Source of the DNA: Streptomyces sp. JJ38 | Lineage (GTDB): Bacteria; Actinomycetota; Actinomycetes; Streptomycetales; Streptomycetaceae | NCBI RefSeq assembly: GCF_019303475.1 | Contig: NZ_JABLSI010000033.1 | Location: 18,208 to 76,061, forward strand | Direction: 5' to 3' | Length of the DNA stretch: 57,854 nt | In this document: positions 57,657 through 57,854 of the stretch, piece by piece | How positions within the stretch are numbered: position 1 is the first letter of the stretch | Layout of the letters: each line of letters opens with the position of its first letter | Made by a program: the position numbers and the translations under genes | Notes under the pieces: model-generated | What the model saw: the letters and a program-made list of their open reading frames with translations, nothing else | What the model was told of the DNA's origin: nothing | The model's database searches: none

Positions 57657-57854
57657 ATGACAGTCATGCGTTCCCCCAAGCGCAGATGGTCAGCGGTTGC
57701 GGTTACCTCCGCGACCGCCGTCGCCCTGAGTGTCGGTGTCGCCTACCCCGCGATCGCGGCCGACGAACCCACGGGCGTCATCATGGGCGCCGGTGCCCCT
57801 GGTGCGATCAAGGACCAGTACATCGTCACCCTCAAGGCGGGTGCGCCGGACGCC
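57657..57854 (+). CDS. Secreted subtilisin-like (S8) peptidase, N-terminal part, truncated by the window edge
   Basis: The first 66 codons of an exported protein. The signal peptide MTVMRSPKRRWSAVAVTSAT and following AVALSVGVAYPAIAADE ends at AIA/AD. Then GVIMGAGAPGAIKDQYIVTLKAG is the opening of an inhibitor I9 (propeptide) domain of the kind preceding proteinase K-like S8 peptidases. The catalytic domain lies beyond the window, so the family call is inference from the propeptide. The ATG at 57657 follows GGACAGGACCTTTC. Confidence 0.78.
   Translation, partial: MTVMRSPKRRWSAVAVTSATAVALSVGVAYPAIAADEPTGVIMGAGAPGAIKDQYIVTLKAGAPDA

Overview
The window is a very G+C-rich, densely packed stretch of an actinobacterial chromosome. 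It is almost certainly a Streptomyces or a close relative. The evidence is frequent GTG starts, Lsr2, the sigE-cseA-cseB-cseC cell-envelope stress operon, ClpC next to lsr2, a ydaO-type riboswitch of the streptomycete kind, and a gene order that matches, as far as I recall it, the conserved core of Streptomyces chromosomes. I see no rRNA or tRNA gene, no transposase or integrase, and no CRISPR array.

Layout. (1) 1-8350: ppa (minus strand) divergent from a PBP4-type DD-carboxypeptidase, then a DUF2342 metalloprotease-like protein and the classic tilS-hpt-ftsH run, followed by folE. (2) 8.6-11.7 kb: folate synthesis (folP, folB, folK) with an NTF2-like gene and a DUF3180 membrane protein. (3) 11.7-16.1 kb: an alkyltransferase and an OpuC-type compatible-solute ABC importer whose ATPase gene is divergent from the permease-permease-lipoprotein operon. 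(4) 16.2-26.1 kb: a coiled-coil membrane protein, a PQQ-propeller lipoprotein, a stand-alone NuoD-like protein, a YdbS/YdbT-like PH-domain pair, a MidA-type methyltransferase whose 3' end runs into tandem repeats, a NarL-type two-component pair and a threonine-aldolase-like enzyme. (5) 26.2-31.8 kb: a tight operon for pantothenate/CoA and NAD (DUF2520 protein, panC, nadB, nadC, coaX). (6) 31.9-37.7 kb: small hypotheticals, a BlaI-like repressor, an ArgA-like acetyltransferase, lsr2 and clpC. (7) 38.0-45.0 kb, all minus strand: mutY, sigE-cseA-cseB-cseC, and directly behind cseC a NACHT-type STAND ATPase. (8) 45.1-57.9 kb: radA-disA-hydrolase, an AraC/GyrI-type regulator, a sigma-like/zinc-finger/BACON fusion, a CYTH-CHAD protein, a LysM-transglycosylase gene preceded by a c-di-AMP (ydaO) riboswitch, a Cys-rich conserved protein divergent from a Ppx/GppA phosphatase, and the beginning of a secreted subtilisin-like protease cut by the window edge.

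How it fits together. Most genes are housekeeping: one-carbon and cofactor supply, tRNA-Ile modification, purine salvage, proteolysis (FtsH, ClpC) and DNA repair. Cell-envelope homeostasis is a recurrent theme: DD-carboxypeptidase, SigE/CseABC, and DisA making c-di-AMP, whose riboswitch controls a peptidoglycan hydrolase only about 6 kb away. Phosphate and polyphosphate chemistry also recurs (Ppa, CYTH-CHAD, Ppx).

The least explained items are the NACHT ATPase apparently appended to the sigE-cse operon, the orphan NuoD with a changed quinone-site residue, the sigma-like membrane fusion protein, and an AT-rich intergenic region ending in an orphan terminator-like hairpin.
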